The notes beneath the pieces were generated by a model. That model was not told where the DNA came from and did no database searches. It worked only from the letters and a program-made list of their open reading frames with translations. The position numbers were made by a program, and so were the translations under genes. 39,959 nucleotides of DNA from an uncultured Microbacterium sp. (GTDB lineage Bacteria > Actinomycetota > Actinomycetes > Actinomycetales > Microbacteriaceae), in contig CANNEP010000021.1 in the NCBI GenBank assembly GCA_947503655.1, forward strand, positions 1 to 39,959, given 5' to 3'. Shown one piece after another: positions 16,038-24,799 of the stretch (positions are counted from its first letter, which is position 1; every line of letters starts with the position of its first letter).

Positions 16038-17372
16038 TTACTTGGTGAGTGCCTCGTGGCGGGTACGGCGCATCACGAGGATGAGTGCTGTGGCGACGGC
16101 GGCAGACGCGATGACCCACGCGGCGCCGACGGAACCAATGGCGAGCGTGAGCACGACACCGGCGACGGCAAGCAGGGTCGCGACGGTGACGCGGGTGCGA
16201 CCGGCGGGCGGGGCGGTGATGCGGCGGCGCTCGAGGCCTCCGGCGAAAGAGGCGGCGACGACCACGGCGACGCCGACGGCGAGGAACCACAGCGGGCGGG
16301 TGAGCCACCAGTCGGTCGTGATCGGAGCGGGCAGTGCGAACGGGGCGTTGATGAGGGCGCCGGCGATCGCGATCGTGACGAGCATGTGCCAGCTGTAGAT
16401 GGTCATGGAGCGCTCGCCGACCCAGGTGACGACGCGGGCAATGCCCGGCAACGCGCCGATGCGGCGGATGCCCGTGCGCAGCTGCAGGAAGATCATGGTC
16501 TGCGCGATGCCGAGCAGAATCAGCACGCCCATCGGCGGGTTGAGCGCCGCGTATAGGTCGGCGGGATAGAAGCCGGTGAGCATCGTGACGGCGATCGTCG
16601 CAAGGGCGGCGATGCCAATCGTGCGCTGGGCGCGGGTGCCGAGGCGGTCGAGCGTACCGTCGGCGAGGGCGAAGCCCAACTGCTGCGCGAACAGCCAGAC
16701 GAACGCAATGTTGAGGGCGCCGATCGCGGTGATGTCGGTGGCCACGCGCACAACATCGACCACGAGCGCACCGAGCGCGAGAGTGAGGAGGGTCAGGCCT
16801 TTGCTTCGTTCATGTAGCCACACCATGGCCGGAACCAGGGCGGTGACACCGATGTAAACCGCCAAGAACCAGAACGGCTGGCTAATACGGAAGCCAGCGG
16901 TCGCAATGACGTCGGGGGAGACCCCAGTGACGGTGAGTGCTGCCAAGAAGATCGTGACCGCGGCGATCGCGGCGCCTGCGGGAATCAGCAGACGTGCCAG
17001 GCGAGCCGAGACGTATGCGGAGGCCGTGGTTCCGCGTGCCCGCAGCTTGCTGTATTGCGTGTACGACGCGAATCCGCCGAGCACGAAGAACAGCGGCATG
17101 ACCTGCGCGAACCACGTGAGTACGGGCCAGCCCGACCAGTGCTCCATCGCGTTTTCGAGTACCGGGGTGCCGTTGGCGTCGAGGCTGACACCGACCATGA
17201 ACGCGTGCAGGAACACGACGATCGTGAGGAGAACAGCACGGGTGGTGTCGATCGCGATGTCGCGGGCTCCGCCGATGACCGGGAGGTCGCGCGGGGTGCG
17301 TTTGACGGCGGTGGGGCGTGGGGCGATGTCGACCATACCCCTACGGTCGGGCACAACTATGGCGTGCCGCAT
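16038..17372 (-). CDS. Acyltransferase family 3 integral membrane protein
   Basis: The roughly 444-aa protein has about ten transmembrane helices and an N-terminal IDTTRAVLLTIVVFLHAFMV segment with the conserved His of the acyltransferase 3 (OafA/YrhL-like) fold. Next comes MPLFFVLGGFASYTQYSKLR, also typical. Later segments such as ERSMTIYSWHMLVTIA match the family's C-terminal helices. Members transfer acyl groups to sugars, lipids or peptidoglycan at the membrane; the acceptor here is unknown. The start is uncertain: candidate ATGs at 17372 and 17336 both have G-rich but poorly spaced ribosome-binding sites. It is divergent from nothing obvious and precedes the metallophosphoesterase gene on the same strand. 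Confidence 0.85.
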   Translation of the reverse strand: MRHAIVVPDRRGMVDIAPRPTAVKRTPRDLPVIGGARDIAIDTTRAVLLTIVVFLHAFMVGVSLDANGTPVLENAMEHWSGWPVLTWFAQVMPLFFVLGGFASYTQYSKLRARGTTASAYVSARLARLLIPAGAAIAAVTIFLAALTVTGVSPDVIATAGFRISQPFWFLAVYIGVTALVPAMVWLHERSKGLTLLTLALGALVVDVVRVATDITAIGALNIAFVWLFAQQLGFALADGTLDRLGTRAQRTIGIAALATIAVTMLTGFYPADLYAALNPPMGVLILLGIAQTMIFLQLRTGIRRIGALPGIARVVTWVGERSMTIYSWHMLVTIAIAGALINAPFALPAPITTDWWLTRPLWFLAVGVAVVVAASFAGGLERRRITAPPAGRTRVTVATLLAVAGVVLTLAIGSVGAAWVIASAAVATALILVMRRTRHEALTK

Positions 17373-17415
17373 CACCCCGCAGGGTTGACGTGACTAGTAC
17401 CGCGGTAGGGGGTGG

Positions 17416-18087
17416 CTAGCTGGAGCGCTCGACGAGGCCGGCGTCGTAGGCGAGAATCACGGCGTTGACGCGGTCGCGCAGGTCGAGCTTCGTGAAGATG
17501 CGGCTGACGTGACTCTTCACCGTCTGCTCAGCGAGGAAGAGCGTCTCGGCGATCTCCTTGTTGGAGAGGCCGCGGCCGATGAGCACGAGGATTTCGTGCT
17601 CGCGCTCGGTGAGGTCGTTGAGCCTCAGGGCGTGGCGGTTGGTTGCCGGGCGCGTGGAGGCGAACTTCTCGAGGAGTCGCTTCGTTATTCGTGGCGCCAG
17701 CAACGCGTCGCCAGCGGCAACGATGTTGACGGCGTTGACGAGTTCTTCGGGCAGGGCGTCTTTCAGGAGGAAGCCGCTCGCGCCAGCCGTGAGAGCATCG
17801 TGCACGTATTCGTCGGCGTCGAACGTCGTGAGGATGAGCACGGCCGGGGCCGGGCGGTTGTCGCGTTTCGCGGTAGCCAGAATCTCGGTCGTCGCGTCGA
17901 TGCCGTTGAGATTGGGCATACGCACGTCCATCAGCACGACGTCGGGGCGCAGTTCGCGAGCGAGGGCAACACCCTCGACGCCATCGCCCGCCTGGCCAAC
18001 GATGGTGATGTCCTCGTGCGAACCGAGTATGGCGGCGAATCCCGCGCGCACCATCGCCTGGTCGTCAACGATCAACACGGTTGTCAT
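17416..18087 (-). CDS. NarL/LuxR-family response regulator
   Basis: The 223-aa product has an N-terminal receiver domain with acidic pair Asp8-Asp9, phosphoacceptor Asp54 in VLMDVRMP and Lys109 in GFLLKDA, followed by a LuxR-type helix-turn-helix (LTEREHEILVLIGRGLSNKE, then EQTVKSHVSRIFTKL). The true start is the ATG at 18087, which overlaps the histidine kinase stop as ATGA; longer upstream frames run through the kinase gene. It is the DNA-binding output of the two-component system encoded with the kinase. Its target promoters are not evident here. Confidence 0.95.
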   Translation of the reverse strand: MTTVLIVDDQAMVRAGFAAILGSHEDITIVGQAGDGVEGVALARELRPDVVLMDVRMPNLNGIDATTEILATAKRDNRPAPAVLILTTFDADEYVHDALTAGASGFLLKDALPEELVNAVNIVAAGDALLAPRITKRLLEKFASTRPATNRHALRLNDLTEREHEILVLIGRGLSNKEIAETLFLAEQTVKSHVSRIFTKLDLRDRVNAVILAYDAGLVERSS

Positions 18088-19337
18088 AGCGTCTCTCCTC
18101 GGGGTGAGTCGCGGGGTATTGCCACTTGCACGGCGAAACCGCCACCCGGTTGTGGTGCTGTACTCACGGTTCCGTTCAGCACGTGCAGGCGCTCGCGCAT
18201 GCCACGCAGGCCCTGCCCGCCACGGTGCGTTGCAAGCGGGTGATCGGAGCGCGAGCCATCGATCGTGCGCGTTGGTGCAGCGTTCCTGATCGTAATATGG
18301 CGGCTCGTGGGCGATTCGCTCCACGCGATGGTGATGGCGCCACCCGGTGCGTGACGGGCCGCGTTGCTCAGTGCTTCCTGCACGGCTCGGTAGACGGTGA
18401 GCCCGAGCAGCGGGTCAGCGCGTTCGGTGGGGGTGAGGTTCCACGCCCCGGTCACGGTGATCGGCGACAGGGCGCGGGCGCGTTCGACGAGGGCAGAGAG
18501 GTCGGCGAGCGTGGGCTGCGGGCTCGATGCGGCGTCAGAACCTTCATCACGCAGCACGCCGAGAATCGACCGCATGTCGGCCATCGAGGCTCGCGCGGTG
18601 GCGGCGATGTCGTCGAACTCGGCGATCGCGTCGGCGGGAAGACCGGTGAGGCGGTATCGTGCGCTCGCGGCACGCACCTGGATCGCCGACATGCCGTGCG
18701 CGACGACGTCGTGCAGTTCGCGGGCAATACGGGCCTTCTCCTCGGCAGCCTCGCGCTGTGCGATTTCGGCAGCCGACAGGGCGCGTTCGGCGACAAGCTG
18801 GGCGCCAACGATTTCCCAATTGCGCAGAATGATTCCGGCGAGAGCTGTGACGAGTGATGCGGCGGCAAACACAACCAGGTCGGCAATGATCGCGCCGCTC
18901 GGGGCGTTGGCGCTGAGCGCTTCGGCCGTCGAGACGATGACCATCAGCACGCCGCCGAACCAGCCAATCGTGACAACAAACCATCGCGCGCGCCAACCGA
19001 CCAGGAGCCACGTGAGCGATACCGCGATGGTCGTGGTCACCGAGACCGGCCAGGGCGCCTCCGTCGTGAAGGCGGAGCCACTCGTGAGCGAAGTCGCGCT
19101 CACGATCGCGGCGGCGACGCCACCCCACGGCAACACCAGCGCAAGCGGCATCGCGCCCGCAAGTACGAGCGAGAACAACAGCGCCGTGACGACCGGAACG
19201 TCATAAACCGTGACGCTCAGCGGTGCCGAAACCGCAAGAACGGCGACGGCAAACGTGCCCACGGCGAGCCAGAGCACGACATTCGCGCGCCCCGGAAGCA
19301 CACGCCACCGCGACGTCCGCTCACTCGTATCGCTCAT
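18084..19337 (-). CDS. Two-component sensor histidine kinase (DesK/NarX-like HisKA_3)
   Basis: The 417-aa kinase has five or six N-terminal transmembrane helices (about residues 20-175), a short coiled coil, the HisKA_3 box RIARELHDVVAHGMSAIQVR with His209 as the phosphorylation site, and a C-terminal ATPase domain with YRAVQEALSNAARHA and GQGLRGMRERL. No extracellular sensor domain is visible, so the signal is probably sensed in the membrane. The start at 19337 has a GGAG ribosome-binding site, whereas the longer frame to 19418 lies in non-conserved sequence. It overlaps the response regulator gene by ATGA, the usual coupling of cognate partners. Confidence 0.93.
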   Translation of the reverse strand: MSDTSERTSRWRVLPGRANVVLWLAVGTFAVAVLAVSAPLSVTVYDVPVVTALLFSLVLAGAMPLALVLPWGGVAAAIVSATSLTSGSAFTTEAPWPVSVTTTIAVSLTWLLVGWRARWFVVTIGWFGGVLMVIVSTAEALSANAPSGAIIADLVVFAAASLVTALAGIILRNWEIVGAQLVAERALSAAEIAQREAAEEKARIARELHDVVAHGMSAIQVRAASARYRLTGLPADAIAEFDDIAATARASMADMRSILGVLRDEGSDAASSPQPTLADLSALVERARALSPITVTGAWNLTPTERADPLLGLTVYRAVQEALSNAARHAPGGAITIAWSESPTSRHITIRNAAPTRTIDGSRSDHPLATHRGGQGLRGMRERLHVLNGTVSTAPQPGGGFAVQVAIPRDSPRGETL

Positions 19338-19418
19338 ACGCTCCGTTCCGCCTCCCAGGCTAGTCTCCCCTGCTCGCTTCCACGCCGTTCCGGGTTGCTC
19401 GATACGCGCAGAACGCAC

Positions 19419-19456
19419 GAAGTCCCCGCAACCAGCACCGTGGTTCCGGGGACTTC
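19419..19456 (-). terminator. Long hairpin downstream of the GntR/ABC operon
   Basis: GAAGTCCCCG (19419-19428) pairs with CGGGGACTTC (19447-19456), and inside it AACCA (19430-19434) pairs with TGGTT (19441-19445) after one C-C mismatch. The stem is thus about 15 paired bases. It lies just after the permease stop at 19466 in the minus direction, so it probably ends that operon. No T-run follows. The TGGTTCCG octamer is part of the right arm. Confidence 0.6.
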
Positions 19457-19465
19457 ATTTGCTCA

Positions 19466-20152
19466 TTACGGAGTTGAGCGTCTCAGCGGCAGGTAGGCGG
19501 CTGCCGCGAACGCGACCGTGAGGCCCAGCAACATGAACGTGAGGCCGGTGACACCAGCGTTCATGAAGAACTGCGCGACGCCTCCCCAGAGTTCGAACTT
19601 TGTGATCAAGAACACTACGCCCACCAACACGAGGCCGAGACTGACGAGACCGATCGTGAGCACCGGAGCGCCCCAACGGCGGTAGACCGTCGCGAAGAAG
19701 AGTCCCATCGAAAACAGCAGCATCGTGAGGGCGAAGTAGAAGATGCCCGCAATGACGGCGCCCGCTTGCCACAACCAGTCGAGACGGAAGAAGTAGCTAT
19801 TGAAGCTCCATCCATTGGTGGCATCCTCGATGAGGCCGCCGATGATGAATACGAGGGCCATGATGCCCGACGTGATCGCCCCCGCCGTCATGGTTCCGAT
19901 ATAGAACTCGCGACGCGTGATGCTCATGGCCTGGGAGAACGGAAAGGTAGCTGCCATGGCCATGATGCCGGCACTCAGCATGTACCACATGGGGGCCTGC
20001 GCGCCCCCGCCGAACTTGGGCTCATCAGTGGGGATCATCCAGTGAATCAGTAGCGTGATGACGAATGTGCCGCCGAGGATGATGAGGGGTATCCAGATGA
20101 ATGTCCAACGGTTCACAAACTGCATGCGGACGACGGTGCCGATGCGACTCAT
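19466..20152 (-). CDS. ABC transporter permease with six TM helices (YtrC-like partner)
   Basis: The 228-aa protein is mostly membrane-embedded, with about six helices (for example WIPLIILGGTFVITLLIHWM, MALVFIIGGLI, AGAVIAGIFYFALTMLLFSM and GVTGLTFMLLGLTVAFAAAA). It resembles ABC-2-type permeases found with YtrA-like GntR regulators in Actinobacteria and Firmicutes, which export or sense cell-wall-active agents. Its start overlaps the ATPase stop by ATGA (20149-20152). The family is often linked to antibiotic stress, but no substrate is shown here. Confidence 0.85.
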   Translation of the reverse strand: MSRIGTVVRMQFVNRWTFIWIPLIILGGTFVITLLIHWMIPTDEPKFGGGAQAPMWYMLSAGIMAMAATFPFSQAMSITRREFYIGTMTAGAITSGIMALVFIIGGLIEDATNGWSFNSYFFRLDWLWQAGAVIAGIFYFALTMLLFSMGLFFATVYRRWGAPVLTIGLVSLGLVLVGVVFLITKFELWGGVAQFFMNAGVTGLTFMLLGLTVAFAAAAYLPLRRSTP

Positions 20153-21042
20153 GGTGCGACCTCCTTCGACTCGGCCGCGGCCTGTGTCAGGCGCACGATG
20201 AGTTGTTGCAGAGAAACGGGTGCGAGCTCGATGCCCGCGGTGGTGAGCTGAGCGCGCTCACTCGGGGTGATGTGTCCGAGCACGGTGAGGCTTGTCACGT
20301 GTCCGAGCGATTCGCGGTGGAGCACTTCGCGGCCTGCGGCGAATGCCTCGACTGCGGCGCTTTCGCCCACGATGGCGGTGGCGCGATCGCGCACGTCGTC
20401 GGTGGACTCATCCATGATGACCTTGCCCGCATCGATCACCAGTACGCGTTCGATGAGGTTGGAGACCTCGTCGATCAGGTGGCTGGAGAGGATGATGGTG
20501 CGCGGGTGCTCGGCATAATCCTCGAGCAGTCGGTCGTAGAAGATTTGGCGTGCGACGGCGTCAAGCCCGAGGTAGGGCTCGTCGAAGAACGTGATCTCAG
20601 CGCGTGACGCGATGCCGATGATGACGCCGATCGCCGACAGCTGACCACGTGAAACCTTCTTGATGTCACGGTTCAGTGGCAGCTGGAACTCTTTGATCAG
20701 GCGCTGCGCGACCTCCTCATTCCAATTCGGGAATATGAGCGAGGCAGCCTTGAGCGCATTGCGTGCACGCCAGCCGTCGGGGTAGCGCTGACTCTCACGT
20801 ACGAAGCACATGCGGCTCAGGACCCTCGCGTTTTCGTACGGCTCTTCACCGAAAATGCGCACGTCGCCCGAGGTGGCAAAGTTCTGCGCGGTGAGGATCG
20901 ACATCACGGTGGTCTTGCCGGCGCCGTTGCGTCCGAGTAGGCCGTAGATGGTGTCTCTTTCAAGTGAGAAGCTCACGTTCTCTACCGCGGTGGTCGTGCC
21001 GTATCGCTTGGTGAGGTTCTTGACTTCGACAACGGTGGTCAT
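20149..21042 (-). CDS. ABC transporter ATP-binding protein of GntR-linked exporter
   Basis: The 297-aa ATPase has Walker A GLLGRNGAGKTT, a signature region reading KVSRGQLSAIG instead of the canonical LSGGQ, Walker B ITFFDEPYLGLD and switch ILSSHLI. The SRGQ signature is frequent in YtrB-like exporters. The C-terminal 80 residues form the usual accessory region. It is encoded between the GntR regulator (start overlap TGATG, one base) and the permease (ATGA overlap), so the three make one operon that probably responds to membrane or cell-wall stress. Confidence 0.92.
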   Translation of the reverse strand: MTTVVEVKNLTKRYGTTTAVENVSFSLERDTIYGLLGRNGAGKTTVMSILTAQNFATSGDVRIFGEEPYENARVLSRMCFVRESQRYPDGWRARNALKAASLIFPNWNEEVAQRLIKEFQLPLNRDIKKVSRGQLSAIGVIIGIASRAEITFFDEPYLGLDAVARQIFYDRLLEDYAEHPRTIILSSHLIDEVSNLIERVLVIDAGKVIMDESTDDVRDRATAIVGESAAVEAFAAGREVLHRESLGHVTSLTVLGHITPSERAQLTTAGIELAPVSLQQLIVRLTQAAAESKEVAP

Positions 21043-21416
21043 CAGTTTTCCCCTTCTGTTTGTGTGGCGCGGTCTCGAATGAGAACGGCCAAGTCTTCGG
21101 CGGTGAGCCCGAGCTTGCGGGCTTCAACCAGGAGTGGATCGACGAAGCGATCTGCGAAGATCCCTCGTCGTTCGGTGAGGAGTTGGTCACGTGCACCGGA
21201 CGCGACGAACATGCCGATGCCTCGGCGCTTGTAGAGCACTCCCTTGTCAACGAGCATGTTCACTCCCTTCGCTGCGGTCGCCGGGTTGATGCGATAAAAC
21301 GCGGCGAGCTCATTGGTGGATGGCGCCTGACCTTCTTCAGCGAGTGAGCCATCGACGATCGAGTCTTCGACCTGCTCCGCGATCTGAAGGAACAGCGGCT
21401 TGCCTTCTTCAATCAC
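21042..21416 (-). CDS. YtrA-subfamily GntR transcriptional regulator
   Basis: The protein of about 124 aa has a GntR winged helix (PLFLQIAEQVEDSIVDGSLA, APSTNELAAFYRINPATAAK, KRRGIGMFV) and a short C-terminal helical tail, the YtrA type without a large ligand domain. Several in-frame GTG codons exist; the one at 21416 is preferred because GGAGG lies five bases upstream, while a start at 21428 would put that motif inside the gene. It is the first gene of a regulator-ATPase-permease operon and faces a near-perfect palindrome at 21436-21457, which is probably its own operator. YtrA-type regulators normally repress their operons until a cell-wall-active compound is present. Confidence 0.9.
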   Translation of the reverse strand: MIEEGKPLFLQIAEQVEDSIVDGSLAEEGQAPSTNELAAFYRINPATAAKGVNMLVDKGVLYKRRGIGMFVASGARDQLLTERRGIFADRFVDPLLVEARKLGLTAEDLAVLIRDRATQTEGEN

Positions 21417-21435
21417 GATCACCTCCACTTGGTTG

Positions 21436-21457
21436 GTTCCTTACTCGACTAACTAAC
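21436..21457. promoter_or_regulatory. Palindromic operator of the YtrA-like GntR operon
   Basis: The 22-bp site reads GTTnnTTAnTCGAnTAAnnAAC when the unmatched positions are masked: 16 of 22 bases obey dyad symmetry centred on TCGA. It lies 20 bases upstream of the preferred GTG start and probably overlaps the promoter. Known YtrA-type operators are similar long AT-rich palindromes with GT...AC ends. One arm contains a GGTTCC. Confidence 0.7.
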
Positions 21458-21509
21458 CACATAACCTAGGGTATGCGCAAGGGGTTTCTTCCCACATCAA
21501 ATCTCATGA

Positions 21510-21544
21510 CGGAACCATCCCTGCGATGGCGAGGAATGGTTCCG
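21510..21544. terminator. Inverted pair of the octamer downstream of the MFS gene
   Basis: CGGAACCAT at 21510-21518 is perfectly complementary to ATGGTTCCG at 21536-21544, with 17 bases between. It lies just after the MFS gene stop (21569) in the minus direction, before the GntR operon promoter. It could form a hairpin terminator, with a short T-run absent. Both arms are copies of the window-wide octamer. Confidence 0.5.
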
Positions 21545-21568
21545 AAATCGTGTGGTGCAGAGCGAGCG

Positions 21569-22798
21569 CTACAGTGAGGCGCGGGAGGGGCTGCCGGTGG
21601 CATCGCGGCCGAGGACGAATGCGGCGATCACCATTGCCAGCAGAATCAGCGCCCCGACGGTGGCTACGACGCCGAGCCATCCCCACGGTTGAAATGCGAG
21701 ACCGACGGCCCAACCGAAGAGGCTCGAGCCGCCGTAGTACGCGAGGTTGTAGAGGCTCGATGCTTGCGCGCGCCCGGTGTGCGCGATCGCCGGAATCCAC
21801 CCCGATGCGGTGGCGTGGGCGGCGAAGAACCCGGCGGTGAAGATCAAAAGCCCCGCGATGACCGCGACGATCGAGTCTGAAATGGTGACCCCGAGCCCGA
21901 CAATCATGAGCGTCGCGGCGCCGATCAAGACGCGGTAACGACCGATGCGCACGGCCAGTCGCCCCGACTGCGCCGACGACCACGTGCCCGACAGGTAGGC
22001 GAGAAACAGGAACGATGAGATCGTCGCCGGGATGAGAAACGGTGGTGCTTGCAGCCGGAACCCGAGGTAGTTGTACACCGCGACGAATCCGCCCATGAGC
22101 AAGCCGCCCTGGCAGAACAGGGCGATGAGGCGAGAGTCGCGCAGGCACGTCATGATCTTGCGGGCGAGCGGAATATCGCGGTCGGAACCACGGAGCACGG
22201 GTTCGAATCCGCGCGGTGCCGGGGCGAGGAGGAAGAAGATCAAGCCAGCGATAGCGGCGATGATCGAGACGACCAGGGTGCCCACGCGCCACGTGACGAT
22301 TTCGCTGAGCGGGCCGGCGATGATGCGCCCGGCGAGGCCGCCGAGTGAGGTGCCGGAGATGTAGGTTCCGCTTGCGATCGCGGCGGCTCGGGGTGAAACC
22401 TCTTCGGCGAGGTAAGCGAGTGCGACTGCCGGGATGCCGCCGAGTGCCGCGCCCTCGATGAATCGCAACACCAGCAGGGTCTCGAACGTGGGAGAGAAGG
22501 GCACCGCGAGGCCTAGAATCACGGCAGCGGTCAGTGCGACGCGCATTGTGTAGCGACGCCCGCGGCGGTCGGCCATGCGCGACCACGGGATGACGGCGAG
22601 GGCGAGGCCGAGAGTTGCGGCCGAGACCGCGAGGGCCGCGGTCGCCTCGCTGACTCCCTCGTCTGCGGCAAGTTCGGGCAGCACGCCCTGCACCGAGTAC
22701 AGCTGTGAGAACGTCGCGACGCCGGCGGCAAACAGCGCGAGGATCAGGAGGCGGTAGCCGCGTGAGCCGCGGTCATGCCCGCCCCACGCCTCGCTCAT
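21569..22798 (-). CDS. Major facilitator superfamily transporter
   Basis: The 409-aa protein has twelve hydrophobic helices. After the second helix it shows RMADRRGRRYTMR, the MFS loop 2-3 motif, and after it LRFIEGAALGGIPAVALAYL, a typical fourth-helix pattern. The sequence resembles the drug/inner-membrane YnfM-like exporters, with no extra domains. The ATG at 22798 (MSEAWGGHD) is preferred; a GTG at 22816 would add six residues. It is divergent from the PucR-type regulator gene, with 74 bases between the starts, which could mean a shared control region, but nothing shows that its substrate is related to mevalonate. Confidence 0.92.
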   Translation of the reverse strand: MSEAWGGHDRGSRGYRLLILALFAAGVATFSQLYSVQGVLPELAADEGVSEATAALAVSAATLGLALAVIPWSRMADRRGRRYTMRVALTAAVILGLAVPFSPTFETLLVLRFIEGAALGGIPAVALAYLAEEVSPRAAAIASGTYISGTSLGGLAGRIIAGPLSEIVTWRVGTLVVSIIAAIAGLIFFLLAPAPRGFEPVLRGSDRDIPLARKIMTCLRDSRLIALFCQGGLLMGGFVAVYNYLGFRLQAPPFLIPATISSFLFLAYLSGTWSSAQSGRLAVRIGRYRVLIGAATLMIVGLGVTISDSIVAVIAGLLIFTAGFFAAHATASGWIPAIAHTGRAQASSLYNLAYYGGSSLFGWAVGLAFQPWGWLGVVATVGALILLAMVIAAFVLGRDATGSPSRASL

Positions 22799-22871
22799 CA
22801 CCACACTTTCCCGCACACGGTTTCAGGCTAGCCCTGCTCACCCTCGCCGCCTGACGCGAGACAATAGACGT

Positions 22872-24698
22872 GTGACTGAATTGGCGAGTGTGGTGCGGCT
22901 TCTCTCTGAGGGCGCGCCACTCGATGACGCCACGATCCGCGCCGCACTGCAGGCTGACCCCGAAGCGGCCGACGAGTTCATTGAGCTCACCCGCCGCGTC
23001 ACCGGCCTCCGCGCCCGCGGCGCCGAACTTCGCGCGCTCACCTCGTCGATGCGTGATCTACTTTCGACGGCCGACGCCGAGCTTCTGCTCCAGCGCATCG
23101 TCGACCGCGCGCACGACCTCATTGAGGTCGACGTCGCGTACCTGAGCGTGTATTCGCCCGAGCACGATGAGCTCTACGTGCGTGCGGTGACCGGAACCAC
23201 GTCGCCGCGATTCTTGGAGATGGTCGTGCCAGCAGGGGTGGGTGTGGCGAGCCTCGCCGTACGCACCCAGCACCCGCAGTGGGTCGAAGACTATCTCGAA
23301 CTGGAGTCGGTGCCACACGATGACGTCATCGACGAAATCGTGCGGGAGGAGCAACTCCGCTCGCTGCTTGGCGCTCCCCTCGTGGTCAACGGAACCGTGC
23401 TCGGCGTGCTGTTTGCCGCCAGCCGCGAGCCCCACGTGTTCCGTCCTGAAGAGATCTCACTTCTCGCCGCCTTCGCAAGCCAAGCGGCCCTCGTGCTGCA
23501 CCAAGCTCAACTCTTGAAGGAGGCGACCGATGCCACTGCGACCGCCGCCGAGCGTCAGCAGCAGGTCGAATGGGCGGCTTCCGTGCACGTCGAGCTCACG
23601 CGCCTGGTCGCCTACGGCCACGGCGCCGATGAGGTCGTTGGCGTGCTCGCAGATGCGCTCGGCCGAGCCGTCACGTTTGTCGACGAGCAGGGAGCTGTGA
23701 TTTCGGGCGGCCCCACGGTTCCCAACCTCGACCCTGAAATTCGCGCGGCGATCGCGCTCGGTGCTGAGTCGGGCCGTAGCGCGATCATCGCCCACGGCGA
23801 TTACGAACTCGTCGCTCCCGTCATTGCGGCACCAGCTCGACCCGGTGCACTCCTCGTGGCCCGCAGCGATGTGCCCGTCACTGAAATGGAGCGTCGCACG
23901 ATCGAGCGCTCCGCCATCGCCGCCGCGCTCACGCTGTTGCGCCGAAACGCCATGCTCGAAGCCGAAGACCGCGTGCGCGGCGAGCTCGCGGTCGAACTCA
24001 TCGAATCGCGCACCACGCGCCCTGGCGCTGTGCGTCGCGCCGCCGCCCGTGGCTTCGCTGTCGACGCCCCCTGGGTCGTCGCGGCAATTCCGTGTCGCGG
24101 AGACGAGCGCCGCCGTATCCTCGGCCGCCTGCACCACCGCTCAGATTGGCTCGCCGCGCCCGCGCCCGGCGGCGTAACGGCCCTCGTCAGCGCGGGCAGC
24201 CGAAGCCCCGATGCTGTCGCCGATCAGCTCCGCGCCGAGGGTGGTTTCGACGTCGGCCTCATCGTCGCGACTGACGCCAACGACCTGGAGAGCGCCGCCG
24301 CTGCAGCCCGCTCGCTGTGGAAGGCAGCACAGCTCGCGCAGGGGCTGGGGATCGTAAGCGGAACCATGGATGCGGCACTGCTGGCACCATACGCTTTGCT
24401 GTTTGACGGCGATGCCACCCGCCTCGCCGCATTCGTGGAGCAGACGCTCCAACCCGTGCTCGATTGGGACATACGGCGTGACGCCGCGCTGTTTGACACC
24501 CTGGCCACGCTGTTTGACGAACGCTGGTCACTCACTGCTGTCGCGCGAAGCCAACATACCCACCTCAACACGATTAAACAGCGGGTCGCGCGCCTGAAAA
24601 CTCTCCTTGGCGACGATCTCGACGCGCCAGAGGCGAGGTTCCGCCTCGAACTCGCTGTGCGGATAGAACGCGCCCGGCGCGCCATTAATCAGCCATAA
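22872..24698 (+). CDS. GAF-domain PucR/CdaR-type transcriptional regulator
   Basis: The 608-aa protein has a GAF domain at about residues 70-215 (LLSTADAELLLQRIVDRAHD, later LGAPLVVNGTVLGVLFAA and FASQAALVLHQAQLL), a helical linker, a middle region, and a C-terminal PucR-type helix-turn-helix (SLTAVARSQHTHLNTIKQRV). This architecture is common for activators of catabolic operons in Actinobacteria. The GTG start at 22872 gives MTELASVVRLLSEG. It lies on the same strand as, and 101 bases before, the HMG-CoA reductase operon, so it is the likely regulator of mevalonate catabolism, with the GAF domain as a candidate sensor for mevalonate or an HMG-CoA-derived metabolite. That assignment is by position. 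Confidence 0.88.
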   Translation: MTELASVVRLLSEGAPLDDATIRAALQADPEAADEFIELTRRVTGLRARGAELRALTSSMRDLLSTADAELLLQRIVDRAHDLIEVDVAYLSVYSPEHDELYVRAVTGTTSPRFLEMVVPAGVGVASLAVRTQHPQWVEDYLELESVPHDDVIDEIVREEQLRSLLGAPLVVNGTVLGVLFAASREPHVFRPEEISLLAAFASQAALVLHQAQLLKEATDATATAAERQQQVEWAASVHVELTRLVAYGHGADEVVGVLADALGRAVTFVDEQGAVISGGPTVPNLDPEIRAAIALGAESGRSAIIAHGDYELVAPVIAAPARPGALLVARSDVPVTEMERRTIERSAIAAALTLLRRNAMLEAEDRVRGELAVELIESRTTRPGAVRRAAARGFAVDAPWVVAAIPCRGDERRRILGRLHHRSDWLAAPAPGGVTALVSAGSRSPDAVADQLRAEGGFDVGLIVATDANDLESAAAAARSLWKAAQLAQGLGIVSGTMDAALLAPYALLFDGDATRLAAFVEQTLQPVLDWDIRRDAALFDTLATLFDERWSLTAVARSQHTHLNTIKQRVARLKTLLGDDLDAPEARFRLELAVRIERARRAINQP

Positions 24699-24714
24699 CA
24701 AAGCGTGAAATAGT

Positions 24715-24784
24715 GTCCATTCTGGACGTATGCCTGAGTGCCTCCTGGTGGTGAGATTGGCAACTGTGGCGATGCTGGCCACAG
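24715..24784 (+). promoter_or_regulatory. Inverted repeats in the control region of the HMG-CoA reductase operon
   Basis: In the 101-base gap before the reductase gene there are two dyads: GTCCA-TTC-TGGAC at 24715-24727, and CTGTGGC (24764-24770) with GCCACAG (24778-24784). The second ends just before the AAAGGAAG ribosome-binding site, so it would form a leader hairpin; the first is placed like an operator. An AAATAGTG stretch just before the first dyad could be the -10. Which protein binds is not known; the regulator encoded just upstream is the first candidate. Confidence 0.45.
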
Positions 24785-24799
24785 AAAAGGAAGTTTCTC

